The position numbers were made by a program, and so were the translations under genes. From Capra hircus (taxonomy: Eukaryota > Chordata > Mammalia > Artiodactyla > Bovidae), in contig NW_017189740.1 of NCBI RefSeq assembly GCF_001704415.2, positions 248,001 through 312,000 on the forward strand: 64,000 bases of DNA, read 5' to 3'. Below the pieces are notes generated by a model. The model was given only the letters and a program-made list of their open reading frames with translations, was not told the origin of the DNA and made no database searches. Shown here in pieces: positions 12,701 through 22,394 of this stretch; position 1 is the first letter of the stretch; each line of letters begins with the position of its first letter.

Positions 12701-13958
12701 GGGGCTTGTGAATGAGAATAGGCCCTGACATCACTATAACTCTTAGTATCTTTCACGCAGTGACTATGGAACGTCAGCCCCTGCAGATCTCATGTGTGTG
12801 CGTGCATGTGTGTGCGTGTGTGTGTGTGTGTGTTCACTAGCGCAATCTGGTATCTTGGGTTGAGGACATTGCAGAGCTTTCTGCTGGAACCTTGCCCAAC
12901 TATCCCCCTCCCCTTTTTCCTCATACATGTTCTTTTCTGGTTTGCCATTTGAAAAATTATTCTTAATCATCTTTTTAAAAAATCTCAATTATCTTTAATG
13001 AGAAAATTTCAAAGTGTGCACATGAATGATTTCCAAATTAAAGCAATGCATTTCTGTGTGTTAAGGACCACACGCACTACCAATATGCCAGTGCTCAGGA
13101 TCTGTGGCCATCACAAACACACATTTTCATGTGATCTCCACGTAAAGGCTGACTGTTTAACATCTCTTCAGATATTTGCAGACCCAAACAAACTAGAAAT
13201 CAAACACCAAATCTTAAAATGTTTAATTGGAGTCACTACAGAACTGCACCCATCTCAGGCCACACGGTTATATGTTATACAGCCACCGATCGTACTGTCT
13301 GGGCTCAGATGAGGCTGAGTCAATAATTTCTGTCTGCGGCATCGGAAAAGGTCCCTCACTGCTCAACACACAAATTCACGAATACAAGCACGCGCCTCGG
13401 GGAATAGAGAAAAAAATCCGGACTCAAACAGGTGTCTCCACAGTTTTGTGAATTTCCCATCACCCTGTACTCCCACCCTCAATCCTACAAGTGCTAAAGG
13501 GTGTGACTGGGAAAAGCTGACGGGCTTTGCTCCCTGGGGATGGATGGCAGATCTTGGGGGGAGGGCATCCTTCCCCGCAAGCCCCCGGGGCTGCAGTTAA
13601 CAGGTGGGCTGAAGCACCAGGGCTCTATCTCAAACGGTCGCCCCTACTCTCAGCCCACCACCCTCCAGGGATCTGGAGGCTGGGCCGCCGCGCCAGGGAT
13701 CGGCGAGCCCGGGTCCAAGTCTTCCCCAGCCCGCTCCGTCCAAGAGGTCCGAGGCTGCCGCCGGTCCTCTCCTGTCGCCCCCATGCCCCACCTGGCGGCT
13801 CCCGCTTACCAGTCGAAGAGGTTCAGGACGACTTCAGGCACGGTGGAGGAGAGCTCTAAGTGGAATTTCGGGGTGGAACTGAGGTCGCTGCCCTCTGCGA
13901 GCCAGGTTCTGATGAGCAGCAGAAGCACAGCGGCTCGCAGCATCCCTCGTATGCTCAT
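667..13958 (-). CDS. GABRQ: GABA-A receptor subunit theta, exons 1-8 (3' end of gene outside window)
   Basis: This gene encodes a subunit of a pentameric GABA-gated chloride channel (Cys-loop family) of the neuronal plasma membrane. The coding exons in transcription order are 13958-13810, 11835-11747, 6834-6767, 5432-5212, 4043-3961, 3475-3338, 2634-2482 and 914-667. They total 1149 nt, or 383 codons, with no stop. The protein shows a signal peptide (residues 1 to about 22), a ligand-binding domain, a Cys-loop with 13 residues between the two cysteines (exon 5), M1 (exon 7), M2 (across the exon 7/8 junction) and M3 (exon 8). Internal exon sizes of 68, 221, 83, 138 and 153 nt are standard for GABA-A subunits. 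Residues such as LWVPDCYFLNSK and HPDGTVRYGIR match the theta subunit rather than alpha, beta, gamma, rho, pi or epsilon. Human theta has about 632 residues, so the terminal exon with the long cytoplasmic loop and M4 lies beyond base 1. No coding break is seen. Confidence 0.96.
1600..1913 (-). mobile_element. Bov-tA SINE, dimeric form
   Basis: The forward strand reads the antisense of the Bov-tA consensus, from the GTTGCTCAGTCATG end through GATCTTCCCAACCCAGGGAT to GCCACAAGGGAAGCCC. The tRNA-like head is duplicated, with a second unit from about 1800. It lies in GABRQ intron 7 and is the only Bov-tA found inside the gene. Confidence 0.9.
2482..2634 (-). CDS. GABRQ: GABRQ exon 7: M1 and start of M2
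   Basis: This 153-nt exon lies between GACCAG and GTAAGTCC. It encodes GSYVRLILRF, the pre-M1/M1 segment YLVQIYWPSILTTVVSWISF and the M1-M2 loop with SSAARVTVG, the intracellular end of the pore-lining M2 helix. The proline in M1 and the AARV stretch are family hallmarks. Confidence 0.96.
2716..2888 (-). pseudogene. Partial duplicate of GABRQ exon 8 with its acceptor, inside intron 6
   Basis: Bases 2726-2888 repeat 839-1001 with one substitution in 163 bp. A further 8-bp match (2716-2723 to 831-838) is offset by 2 bp. The copy has the same orientation and contains the first 75 or so bases of exon 8, the TTTATAG acceptor and about 87 bp of intron 7. It has no donor copied from exon 8. Spliced from exon 6 it would be in phase, but it reads into a TGA at 2685-2683. 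I see no transposon at its edges. Confidence 0.93.
3338..3475 (-). CDS. GABRQ: GABRQ exon 6
   Basis: This 138-nt exon lies between a CCTGTAG acceptor and a GTGAGTC donor. It encodes YGYTVDDILLYWEGSGNAV through FFYTG, the distal beta strands and the loop-C region leading to M1. It ends in phase 1, the same phase at which the intronic exon-8 copy at 2716-2888 could be joined. Confidence 0.96.
3737..3831. repeat. (TA)n followed by (CTGT/CTAT)n microsatellite
   Basis: A pure TA run of about 25 units (3737-3786) is followed by CACACC and then CTGT/CTAT tetranucleotides (about 3794-3831). It sits in the 485-bp intron 5 of GABRQ and is likely length-polymorphic. Confidence 0.97.
3961..4043 (-). CDS. 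GABRQ: GABRQ exon 5: Cys-loop
   Basis: This 83-nt exon lies between TTTGCAG and GTACGT. It encodes LTTTAACSMNLEKFPLDKQ and the second Cys, giving a canonical Cys-(13 residues)-Cys loop with the conserved FP-LD core. It ends with one base of the next Tyr codon. Confidence 0.96.
4176..4231. repeat. Polypyrimidine tract
   Basis: A CT-rich stretch with TTCC/TTTC units in GABRQ intron 4, about 130 bp upstream of exon 5 in the direction of transcription. No gene function is assigned. Confidence 0.8.
4891..4911. repeat. Short (GT)n
   Basis: About ten GT units in GABRQ intron 4. A similar short run lies at about 5495-5511 in intron 3. Confidence 0.9.
5212..5432 (-). CDS. GABRQ: GABRQ exon 4: core of ligand-binding domain
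   Basis: This 221-nt exon starts after CTCCTCAG with DYTIRMFFHQTW and ends at GTGAG within an Arg codon. It carries the WVPD motif typical of Cys-loop receptors, an N-glycosylation sequon (NLT) and the HPDGTVRYGIR strand. The residues around WVPDCYFLNSKEAFVHD identify the theta subunit. Confidence 0.97.
5700..6660 (-). mobile_element. Old L1 3' fragment
   Basis: Forward sequence such as GGTCTTATTTTGCATTTCAC (6160s), followed by a CTTGGATTTCTTCACAAAAG-like segment, corresponds to the antisense of the L1 ORF2 3' region. Divergence is high, so the element is ancient and the limits are approximate. It fills most of GABRQ intron 3. Confidence 0.6.
6767..6834 (-). CDS. GABRQ: GABRQ exon 3
   Basis: This 68-nt exon has the standard size for GABA-A subunit exon 3. 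It encodes TPVPVGVSIYVSSIEQISEV and the following residues, beta strand 1 of the ligand-binding domain. It runs from a TTGTAG acceptor to a GTAAGT donor and ends exactly in phase 0 after ATG. Confidence 0.95.
6909..7060 (+). mobile_element. MIR SINE
   Basis: The conserved MIR core is clear (CACTTACTAGCTGTGTGACC, then CTCTGAGCCTCAGTTTCCTC), followed by the downstream part with GCACTTAGAGAAGGGCCTGG. Sense on the plus strand, in GABRQ intron 2 close to exon 3. Confidence 0.9.
7155..8490. repeat. Degenerate GT-rich minisatellite array (about 1.3 kb)
   Basis: The forward strand is built of imperfect TGTGAGTGAATG-like and GTGTGAGCATGT-like words repeated over about 1.3 kb, with few purine-poor interruptions. 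No single unit is conserved. Antisense frames stay open because ACAC/TCAC words contain no stops, giving His/Thr-rich translations that are not genes. It lies in GABRQ intron 2. Confidence 0.9.
8491..11746 (-). other. GABRQ intron 2, remainder
   Basis: Mostly unique-looking sequence. An 18-base T run lies at 9246-9263. I recognise no ruminant SINE or BovB here and no additional exon. Open frames near 10.1-10.6 and 11.4-11.7 kb show no recognisable protein. Confidence 0.55.
11747..11835 (-). CDS. GABRQ: GABRQ exon 2
   Basis: This 89-nt exon lies between a TTCCAG acceptor and a GTAAGA donor. It completes the split Cys codon and encodes KNCANEATVHKILDRVLSNY and the RLRPNFG element, the conserved first helix and loop of GABA-A subunits. 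It ends with one base of a Gly codon. Confidence 0.95.
11836..13809 (-). other. GABRQ intron 1
   Basis: Unique-looking sequence with a TG/CG-interrupted microsatellite (about 12793-12831). GC content rises towards exon 1. No interspersed repeat or extra exon is recognised. Confidence 0.55.
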
Positions 13959-14470
13959 GGCTGCGCACTCCAGGGCTTTGGAGGGCGCGAGAGGCTGCGG
14001 TTCGCCGCCGCCGCCGGGGAATGGGACCGAACTAGCGAGGATAGTGCGAGGCGAGAGGGAGCTGGGGGGTCGCGAGGAGTAGCCTCTAAGGAGACTGCAG
14101 CGAGAGTTTAGGGAGCAGGGGGAGCAGGAGTCGGACTGGAGTCCAGAAGCCAGGCTAGTGTCCGACCCGGAGCCTTAGGACGCACCCGGCGGCTGCAAGG
14201 TGCGCTCCGTCTGCAGCCGCTCCAGGCTGTGACTGGGCACCCAGCCCCGCGTCCGCTGGCTCCGCCCACTCCGACGGTCGCGCTGGTCGAACCAATCCAG
14301 CAGGTGCCAGAAGCCGCACAAAAAAGGCGCGCGCTCCAGCCTCCGCCCTCAGCAGGCTCACCGCCCGGCCCCCCGCCCCTTCAGGCCTCCGCAGTCTCTC
14401 CCCCGCCAGTCACAGGGGCGGGGCCGGCCCGGGGGAGGGGAGGAGCGTCGCTGCCAGAGGGCTGAATGCG
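13530..14470 (-). promoter_or_regulatory. GABRQ: CpG island and TATA-less GABRQ promoter/5'UTR
   Basis: The sequence is strongly GC- and CpG-rich around exon 1, unlike the AT-rich flanks. Upstream of the start codon there are an inverted CCAAT box (14292-14296) and several GC boxes (CCGCCC near 14262, a C-rich GC box near 14370-14379, GGGGCGGGG at 14415-14423). I see no TATA box. This fits a dispersed-start CpG-island promoter. The exact transcription start cannot be placed from sequence alone. Confidence 0.75.
13810..13958 (-). CDS. GABRQ: GABRQ exon 1: start codon, signal peptide, mature N-terminus
   Basis: The start ATG (13958-13956) has a G at -3. It is followed by a short basic stretch and a hydrophobic run (RAAVLLLLIRTWLA), a typical signal peptide for insertion into the ER. 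The exon then encodes the start of the mature N-terminus, ending around PEVVLNLFD. It ends in phase 2 (TG) at a GTAAGC donor, and with the first base of exon 2 it encodes cysteine. The 180-residue open frame on the opposite strand here is a by-product of GC-rich sequence. Confidence 0.95.
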
Positions 14471-14512
14471 AGTCCTCAGCCAGGCACCCGATGGGTCGTG
14501 TTTTCTCTCGGC

Positions 14513-14531
14513 AAAAAAAAAAAAAAAAAAA
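14513..14531. repeat. A19 homopolymer
   Basis: Uninterrupted A run just upstream of the GABRQ CpG island. No SINE or LINE body is recognised before it. Confidence 0.95.
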
Positions 14532-15068
14532 TCAAAATGTGCGTGTCTTTTGAAAGACCGTGTACCCAAGAGTTTTGTTTTTCGCGGTGAAGGGAGTGAA
14601 GGAATTTGCTCTGTCTGGATGTACCTTCTGACAGGGCTGCACACTTCTGGGTCCCCAGGACAGAGATCGGGAACTGAAAGTGTTCATCGACTGGGATCGC
14701 ACTGAGGTGTGACGGTCCCAGAGCCAGGGCCGGCTTCTGGGAAGGGGAAGGAGGCAAGGACCAGTGTTTCAAGGGATTGAATCCTTGGAGAGCCGGCGAC
14801 TCTGATGCTCCTGCATTTTGGGGCCATCAGGTGGAAAAGCCAGGAATTTTGACTAGAGGGCCACTCTCCTATGAAACAAAAGGCTCTCAGAGGATAGGAA
14901 AATTCTTCCATCCCAATCCCCTCTGTCCTTTCTATCTCAGATCCTTGAAAAAATAAGTTCAGAAAGAAGTCCTTCAGAGCCGTGTACCAGGCGGGCAATT
15001 CCTAAGGCATGCCATCGAGAAGGGTTGCAATGAATATGGATTCACTCATGGTTCACTCATGGTTAGCT

Positions 15069-15200
15069 CGGAGAAGGAAATGGCAACCCACTCCAGTATT
15101 CTTGCCTGGAGGATCCCAGGGACAGAGGAGCCTGGTGGGCTGCCGTCCATGGGGTCGCACAGAGTCGGACACTACTGCAGCGACTTAGCAGCAGCAGCAG
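15069..15200 (+). mobile_element. Bov-A monomer SINE
   Basis: It starts at CGGAGAAGGAAATGGCAACC and ends in the CAG-repeat tail of the Bov-A unit. It is flanked by an 11-bp target-site duplication, CATGGTTAGCT, at 15058-15068 and 15201-15211. Confidence 0.95.
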
Positions 15201-15211
15201 CATGGTTAGCT

Positions 15212-15664
15212 AGAACATTCATACAGAGATGGAGCTTTCTTCTCTTTTCTTTCAGGATTTGGTGAATTGAGACTACTTGTGCCCCGAAAACCTTCAGTTG
15301 CCTGGTAGATTGGGCTCCTCCTCGCCCCGCACTGCCCACAGTCTGTCCCTTTCCCAGGCAGCCTGCGGACCTCTGAAACCCAGAAGTGCGCAGCCTTGAG
15401 CATCCAGGGATGCTTCCAGCCACTGCGCTCTTGCTGCTCATCAGAACAGTTAAATGTAACTCTTTATCCCCACATTCTTAACCACCTTAGAATCAAACTT
15501 TTAGAAAATGTGTTTCATAGTTTCCTGCCTTAAAAAAAAAAAAAAAAAAAAACGAGCAGATCACCCTCATGCCTTCCTTCCCCTTCACCCCACCACTGGA
15601 GCAAATGGTCTCCTTCCCACATGAGTGCAGAAATAAAGATGATGGGACCTATATGTCACTGACT
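15212..15664. other. Intergenic, no gene seen
   Basis: Unique-looking sequence except for a 21-base A run at 15532-15552. No element body is recognised upstream of the A run. Confidence 0.5.
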
Positions 15665-15676
15665 ATTACATACAGG

Positions 15677-15939
15677 GGAGAAAGCAATGGCACCCCACTC
15701 CAGTACTCTTGCCTGGAAAATCCCATGGATGGAGGAGCTTGGAAGGCTGCAGTCCATGGGGTCACTGAGGGTCGGACATGACTGAGCGACTTCACTTTCA
15801 CTTTTCACTTTCATGCATTGGAGAAGGAAATGGCAACCCACTCCAGTGTTCTCGCCTGGAGAATCCCAGGGACGGGGGAGCCTGGTGGGCTGCCATCTCT
15901 GGGGTCACACAGAGTCGGACACGATTGTAATGCAGCAGC
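15677..15939 (+). mobile_element. Bov-A2 SINE, dimer
   Basis: Two Bov-A units are joined by the TTCACTTTTCACTTTCATGC linker. The target-site duplication ATTACATACAGG lies at 15665-15676 and 15940-15951. Confidence 0.95.
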
Positions 15940-16039
15940 ATTACATACAGGAGTGGATCAATAAAACCCATTCCTGCTGCTAGCCGGCCTGCCCTTGTTG
16001 TCTCAGATCATCCGGGAATATTAGAGAAAATCCTTGCTT

Positions 16040-16170
16040 GATAAAAGTGGGAGGGTCGTTCCAGGTCATTTTGTCCCAGCCTCTTGACTTTAATATGGGG
16101 AAACTGAGGCCCAGAGAAGGAAAGGGGATGACCCCGAGGTCACACAACAGTAGATGCCCAAACTACTTCC
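16040..16170 (-). mobile_element. MIR fragment
   Basis: GGGGAAACTGAGGCCCAGAG followed by GAGGTCACACAAC is the antisense MIR core. It is followed by a short TTTA repeat at about 16175-16197. Confidence 0.75.
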
Positions 16171-16627
16171 AGAATGTTTATTTATTTATTTATTTTTAGT
16201 GTGATTCAGGGATGACTGGAAATTCAGGCAACCACCAGCAGATGGGAGTAGACTTATTCAGATGCAAATGTTCCCAGTACCCCGGAATTGAATTCCACAG
16301 GCAACTGGTTGGTCCCTCATTTGTGAGGGGAAAACAAGACTGAAGCCTGAAGTTCAATGCCTAGGCGCATTTGTGACTATGGAGATGGTCATAAAGTTGA
16401 CGATGATGCATTCACTTTCAGACTTTACATCCCAGAGGGTGTTCCCCTACTTCTGCTCTCCCTAGAGGTATTGCTTGGCTGAAATTTCTAACTCACAAGA
16501 TAAATAACCCCACAAAAGACAAGAAATACAAAAACGACAGTGTAATCTGTACTCGTTGAGCTTTTCTCCAGTTAATTTATTAGAATATCTGTAACTATGC
16601 AGATTGAATGGACTTAAACCTGAATAT

Positions 16628-16892
16628 TGAATGGACTTACACCTGAAGCCCACTTTGGTCACCTGATGCAAAGAGCTGACTCATTGGAAAAGACCCTGAT
16701 GCTGGGAAAGATTGAAGGCAGGAGAAGAAGGTGATGACAGACGATGAGATGATTAGATGGCATCATGGACTCGATGGACATGAGTTTGAGCAAACTCCAG
16801 GAGTTGGTGAGGGACAGGGAAGCCTGGCATGCTGCAGTATATGAGGTTGTAAAGAGTCAGACACAACTGAGCAACTGAACTGAACTGAACTG
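16628..16892 (+). mobile_element. BovB LINE, 3' end
   Basis: A 5'-truncated copy carries the conserved GACCCTGATGCTGGGAAAGA segment and ends in the ACTGAACTGA tail. The target-site duplication AAACCTGAATAT lies at 16616-16627 and 16893-16904. Confidence 0.95.
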
Positions 16893-16904
16893 AAACCTGA
16901 ATAT

Positions 16905-17000
16905 GGGACCATGATGTAGGAGAAAGAACACTGACCTGGAAGTCAGCCCATCTGGGTTCCAGTCCAGGTCTGCCACATGCAGCGAATGTTTCAGTTTGGC
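16905..17000 (+). mobile_element. MIR 5' fragment
   Basis: The segment GACCTGGAAGTCAGCCCATC, then a tRNA-like box B (GGTTCCAGTCC) and TCTGCCAC, match the MIR head. The rest of the element is absent or too diverged. Confidence 0.6.
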
Positions 17001-17715
17001 TGGAGTGTAGGGTGTATTTGGAGTAAGACAAGGTGTAAGGGAGGTAAGAGGCAAGAGATTAGGTGGCCTGGTGAGCACCACACACTGAGTGCACAATAAA
17101 TAATTGAGGCAAGAGAGAGGCAGTTTTGGACCTAACTGTCCAAAAAAAAAAAAAAAAGAATTTGATTTTTATTATAGAGTCAGCTTGTGCTTTTGAAAAG
17201 ATTGTGCAAGGGAATGGCTCAATCAAATGGTGTCTTGGAAGATTCCCTTGTAAAGGAGAAACTGGAAGGAAGAAAAACTGAAAACGATGACAATAATTAA
17301 GATGCAGTGAAACCTCAGAATTCCAATGGCATTTTTGACAGAAATAAAAAAAAAACCTACAAATCATACAAAACCATAAAGTATCCTGAAAACCCAAAAC
17401 AATACCAAGAAAGAACAAGGCTAGAGACATCACAATTGTGGATTTTAAACTATTGAAAAACTGTTGTAATCAAATAGCATGGTATAGCATAAAAATAGAC
17501 ATAGAACAATGAAATAAATTGAGATCCCAAAAGAAAGCCCACACCTATATGGTCAACTCATGTTGGACAAAGGAGCCAAAAGACTTAATGGGGGAAATGA
17601 GTCTCTTCAATACATGGTGTTGGAGAAATTGGATTAAACACATGCAGAAAAATTAAATCAGATCCCATCTTGCACTACTCATAAAAATTACTTTGAAATG
17701 GTTGAAGACTTAAAT

Positions 17716-17929
17716 TTGTTGTTCAGTCACTCAGTCGTGTCTGACTCTTTGCGACCTCATGGACTGCAGCACGCCAGGGTTCCCTGTCCATCACCAACTC
17801 CTGTAGCTTGCTCAGACTCATGTCCATCGAGTTGGTGATGCCATCCAACCATTTCATCCTCTGTCACACCCTTTTATTCCTCCCTTCAATCTTTCCCAGC
17901 ATCAAGGTCTTTTCTAATGAGCTTAAAGA
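17716..17929 (-). mobile_element. BovB 3' end nested in L1
   Basis: Antisense BovB tail from GTTCAGTCACTCAGTCGTGT to CCCAGCATCAAGGTCTTTTC. It is flanked by AAGACTTAAA and AAGACCTTAAA, a probable target-site duplication. Confidence 0.9.
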
Positions 17930-18927
17930 CCTTAAACTGTAAGACTGCTAGAAGGAAGAATAGAGGAAAAGCTCTTGACATTGGTCTTGGCAACTGGTTT
18001 TTTTTTTAATATGTTATCAAAATTATAGGCAACAAAAAGCAGAAAGCAAGTAAGGCTATATCAAACTAGAAATCTTTTGCACAATGAAAAGAAAGCCTAA
18101 GGAATGGGAGAAAATATTTACAAACCACACAACTGATAAAGAGTTAATACAAAATATAGAAGGAACTCATACAATTCAATAGCAAAAAAGCAAAAAAAAA
18201 AAAAAAATCTGACCAAAAATGGGTAGAGGAATAGACTATTTTCCCAAAGAAGATATACAAATGGCCAACAGGCACATGAAAAATCAACATCACTAACCAT
18301 CAGGTGAATGCAAATCAAAACTACCATGAAATATCACCTTATACCTGTTAGACTGGCTATTGTCAAAAAGACAAGGGACAACAAATGTGGATGAGAAAAG
18401 GAAATCCTTCTGCACTATTGGTTGGAAGTATACATTGGTACAGTCACTGTGGAAAATAGAATGGAGATTTGTCAAAATTTAAAAACAGAACTACAATATG
18501 ATCCAACAAACTCACTTCTGGTTGTATATGCAGAAGAAATTAAATCAGGATCTCAAAGAGATATCTGTACTCCCACACTGATTTAAGCATTGTTCACAAT
18601 AGCCGAGATATAGAAACCAACTAAGTATTCACTGATGGATGGATAAAGAATATGTGGTACATATACATAATAGAATATGGTTCAACCATCAAAATGAAGG
18701 CAAGACTGTCATTTGGGACAACATGGATGGAGTTTGAGAGCATAACCCTAAGTGAAATAACTCAGACAGAGAAAGACAAATATTGTATGTTCTCACATGT
18801 GTGGAATCTAAAAAATCCAAATTCAAAGAAGCAGAGTAGAATGGTGGTTGCCATGGACTGAGGGTGGAGGAAATGGGGACATATAGGTTAAAGGGTACAA
18901 ATTTCCAACTGTAAAATGAATAAAGTA

Positions 18928-19126
18928 ATTTGATAGCTCAGGTAGTAAAAAATCTACCTGCAATGCAGGAGATCCTGGTTCGATCCCTGGGTTGGGAAGA
19001 TCTCCTTGGCAAAGGGAATGGCAACCCACTCCAGTATTCTTGCCTGGAGAATCCCATGGACAGAGGAAACTGGCAAGCATCCATGGGGTTGCAAAGAGTC
19101 AGACATGACTGAAGCAACTAACACAC
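18928..19126 (+). mobile_element. Bov-tA SINE nested in L1 3'UTR
   Basis: The tRNA-like head (GATAGCTCAGGTAGTAAAAA, then GGTTCGATCC) is followed by the Bov-A body. The 15-bp target-site duplication, AAAATGAATAARGTA, lies at 18913-18927 and 19127-19141 with one mismatch. Confidence 0.95.
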
Positions 19127-19201
19127 AAAATGAATAAGGTATGGGGAATCTAATGTTCAGCATAGTGACTGTGACTAACAATAGTGCATTATAAACTTGG
19201 A

Positions 19202-20293
19202 GCTCTGTTCAGTTCAGTCACTCAGTTGTGTTCGACTCTTTGCGACCCCATGAATCACAGCACGCCAGGCCTCCCTGTCCATCACCAACTCCCGGAGTTC
19301 ACCCAAACTCACGTGCATCGAGTCAGTGATGCCATCCAGCCATCTCAACCTTTGTCGTCCCCGTCTCCTCCTGCCCCCAATCCCTCCCAGCATCAGAGTC
19401 TTTTCCAATGAGTCAGCTCTTCTCATGAGGTGGCCAAAGTATTGGAGTTTCAGCTTTAGCATTAGTCCTTCCATTGAACACCCAAGACTGATCTCCTTCA
19501 GAATGGACTGTTTGGATCTCCTTGCAATCCAAGGGACTGTCAAGAGACTCCATCATCACAGTCCAAAAGCACCAGTTCTTCGGCGCTCATCTTTCTTCAC
19601 AGTCCAACTCTCACATCCATACATGACCATTGGAAAAACTATAGCCTTGACTAGACGGACCTTAGTTGGCAAAGTAATGTCTCTGCTTTTGAACATGCTA
19701 TCTATGTTGATCACAACTTTCCTTCCAAGGAGTAAGCGTCTTTTAATATCATGGCTGCAGTCACCATCTGCAGTGATTTTGGAGTCCCCCCAAATAAAGT
19801 CTGACACTGTTTCCACTGTTTCCCCATCTATTTCCCATGAAGTGATGGGACAAGATAAGATGCCATGATCTTCGTTTTCTGAATGTTGAGCTTTAAGCCA
19901 ACTTTTTCACTCTCCTCTTTCACTTTCATCAAGAGGCTTTTTAGTTCCTCTTCACTTTCTGCCATAAGGGTGGTGTCATCTGCATATCTGAGGTTATTGA
20001 TATTTCTCCCAGCAATCTTGATTCCAGCTTGTGCTTCTTCCAGCCCAGCGTTTCTCATGATGTACTCTGCATATAAGTTAAATAAGCAGGGTGACAATAT
20101 ACAGCCTTGACGTACTCCTTTTCCGATTTGGAACCAGTCTGTTGTTCCATGTCCAGTTCTAACTGTTGCTTCCCGACCTGCATACAGATTTCTCAAGAGG
20201 CAGGTCAGGTGGTCTGGTATTCCCATCTCTTTCAGAATTTTCCACAGTTTATTGTGATCCACACAGTCAAAGGCTTTGGCATAGTCAATAAAG
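19202..20293 (-). mobile_element. BovB LINE, 3' 1.1 kb, nested in L1
   Basis: A 5'-truncated BovB whose minus-strand frame 20262-19828 encodes the C-terminal part of the RTE-type reverse transcriptase. It includes the catalytic LRYADDTTLMAE motif and GKGVRQGCILSP. Downstream frames are broken. AAACTTGGA repeats flank the copy (19193-19201 and 20294-20302). Confidence 0.95.
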
Positions 20294-20369
20294 CAAACTT
20301 GGAAAGTAGATCTTAAAACTTATCACCACCACCAAAATAAAAATTAAAAAATTCATTTTATGAGGGGAT

Positions 20370-20583
20370 GAAAGTGAAAGTGAAAGTGTTGGTTGTTCAG
20401 TTGTGTACAACTCTTTGTGACTCAATGGACTGCAGCCCACTAGGCTCCCCTGTTCATGGAAATTTTCAGGCAAGAATACTGGAGTAGGTTGCCATTTCCT
20501 TCTACAGGGGATCTTCCCAACCCAGGGATTGAACTCAGGTCTCCTGCATTGCAGGCAGATTCTATACAATCTGAACCACCATG
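20370..20583 (-). mobile_element. Bov-tA SINE nested in L1 3'UTR
   Basis: Antisense Bov-tA: GTTCAGTTGTGTACAACTCT through GATCTTCCCAACCCAGGGAT to the head. The L1 3'UTR resumes after it. Limits are accurate to a few bases. Confidence 0.9.
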
Positions 20584-20710
20584 GAGATATCAACTAACCT
20601 TTTTGTGGTAATCATTTCACAATATATACATTTGTCAAATACCCATGTTGTACACATTAAACTTACATATGTCAATAATATCTCAAAAAAAGGTAAAGGT
20701 AAAATAAAAA

Positions 20711-22104
20711 CAAAAAAACACCCCAAAATAGTGAGGCTAAAATCTAGAAGAAGAAAAGAACCCAGAGGGGGAAGTCTGGCAAGAAAAGTCATTTTTCCCT
20801 GAGGGCAGTTGAGGAGTCATAAGGGAGTTGTGAGACTGAGCTCTGGTTGTGGTGCCCTCATGAGAAAAAGGGATAAAAGTTGAAGTCCAAGGCCCAAACA
20901 AGTGGGAAATGTGACAAGCCTTCCTACCACTTCAAACTGAGACTCTGAGTAGCTACCCTTTCAGGATAATGGTGAACTAGCAGTAACCAGCCCTTGCATT
21001 GACTTGTAGTCTATATACCCATCATTGGGATGTTCTGTGAAGCTCTGAATTTGGATTAAAGTAGTGTTGGACAGGTATCATCTCCAGGCATTTGTCAGAA
21101 GCAAATGAGAATACTTTCTATAAGGATGTACTGTCATCCTAGGCCTGAAATCATTGTTACAAATAAATTTTCAATAATATGTCAACACATAGTCAGAAGT
21201 AACTAGCCATACAAAGAAAAATATATACTGTGAGTTACAGACAGCAGAAAAGAATAGATGACAAAAACAAATTCACAAAGATTTTAGACATTAGAATTAC
21301 AAGACACACTATAGTAACTAATTGATCATATTTCAAAAAAAGATAAGCTTGAAAATATCTTTGGGGAACAGAAGATGTCATATAGACAATTTGGGAAAGG
21401 ATCAAATATAACTAGAACTAAAAAAATATAATAATAAAAATTGAGAATTTAATGGCTAGATGGGTTTAACAGAAGGCAAAATGCAACTGAAGAGAGAGTT
21501 ATTGAACTGGAGATAGGTCACAAGATACTGTCCACAATTATGCCTGGAGAAACAAATTATGTGTAAAAGAGAAAAAGGTAGATCAGAGACATAAGGAATA
21601 GAGTGAGATCTAACATACATTTAATTGATGTCCTGGAAGAGAGGCAAGAGAAATGTGAAAGATTATGGCTGAAAATTTGGATCCATTAGAGGTATCATAG
21701 TGAAAGTACATAAAATCAGAGACAAAGAAAACTATGATAATAGTTCAAGATGGAGGTGAGGTCCTAATTAAGGGCAAAAGTAAGAGAGATTGAAACAAGA
21801 CTATGGGGTGTTAGACCCTGGCCTTCAAAATGCATTTGACCCAAATTTTCCATGAAAAACAATTTAATAAAGATGTTGCCCATTTTATTCCCAATTAACA
21901 AAGTATATTTGTTAAAAATTGGATTATTTAGAGCAACCTGACACGTAGGAGCTTCACAGTTGTCATGCTTGAAAGGCCATCTTCCCATAAGTATGTATTT
22001 CTTGTCTCATGGGCCATGAAAGAAGCAAGAGTTCTCCATGGGTCTAAAATGCTGGTTGAAGCTGATTTCAAAGGCTTGAGAAATGTGCTTATATAAGGTC
22101 TTCT
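20711..22104. other. Intergenic, with possible old L1 at about 21200-21770
   Basis: Segments such as GAGTTATTGAACTGGAGATA resemble the L1 ORF1 region in plus sense but are highly diverged. The rest is unrecognised. No gene is seen. Confidence 0.4.
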
Positions 22105-22115
22105 AAGAGTAAGCA

Positions 22116-22383
22116 ATGGCACCCCACTCCAGTACTCCTGCCAGGAAGATCCCATGGATGGAGGAGCCTGGTAGGCTGTAGTTTATGGGGTCGCTGAGGG
22201 TCGGACACGACTGAGCAACTTCACTTTCACTTTTCACTTTCATGCATTGGAGAAGGAAATGGCAACCCACTCCAGGGTTCTTGCCTGGAGAATCCCAGGG
22301 ACGGGGGAGCCTGGTGGGCTGCAGTCTATGGGGTAGCACAGAGTCAGACACGACTGAAGTGACTTAGCAGCAGTAGCAGCAGC
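22116..22383 (+). mobile_element. Bov-A2 SINE, dimer
   Basis: The two-unit Bov-A2 structure with the TTCACTTTTCACTTTCATGC linker is seen. The target-site duplication AAGAGTAAGCA lies at 22105-22115 and 22384-22394. Confidence 0.95.
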
Positions 22384-22394
22384 AAGAGTAAGCA

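Larger units (their letters stand above)
17315..20710 (+). mobile_element. L1 LINE ORF2 3' part and 3'UTR, split by four insertions
   Basis: L1 ORF2-like sequence begins near 17315 and continues through pieces 17315-17715, 17930-18927, 19127-19201, 20294-20367 and 20586-20710. It ends in the L1 3'UTR (GTGGTAATCATTTCACAATA, then TTGTACACATTAAA). The gaps are filled by BovB, Bov-tA, BovB and Bov-tA, and the flanking L1 sequence reads on across each gap. It is ORF-dead, with many stops, and therefore old. Confidence 0.88.

Noticed and set aside
13540..14082. 180-codon plus-strand open frame opposite GABRQ exon 1
   Set aside because: Antisense of a GC-rich exon and CpG island with few stops. Low-complexity Arg/Pro/Gly composition and no family signal.
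18928..19000. tRNA-like promoter boxes (GGTTCGATCC) here and in many other places
   Set aside because: These are the tRNA-derived heads of Bov-tA, CHR and MIR SINEs, not tRNA genes. The cloverleaf is incomplete and a SINE body follows.
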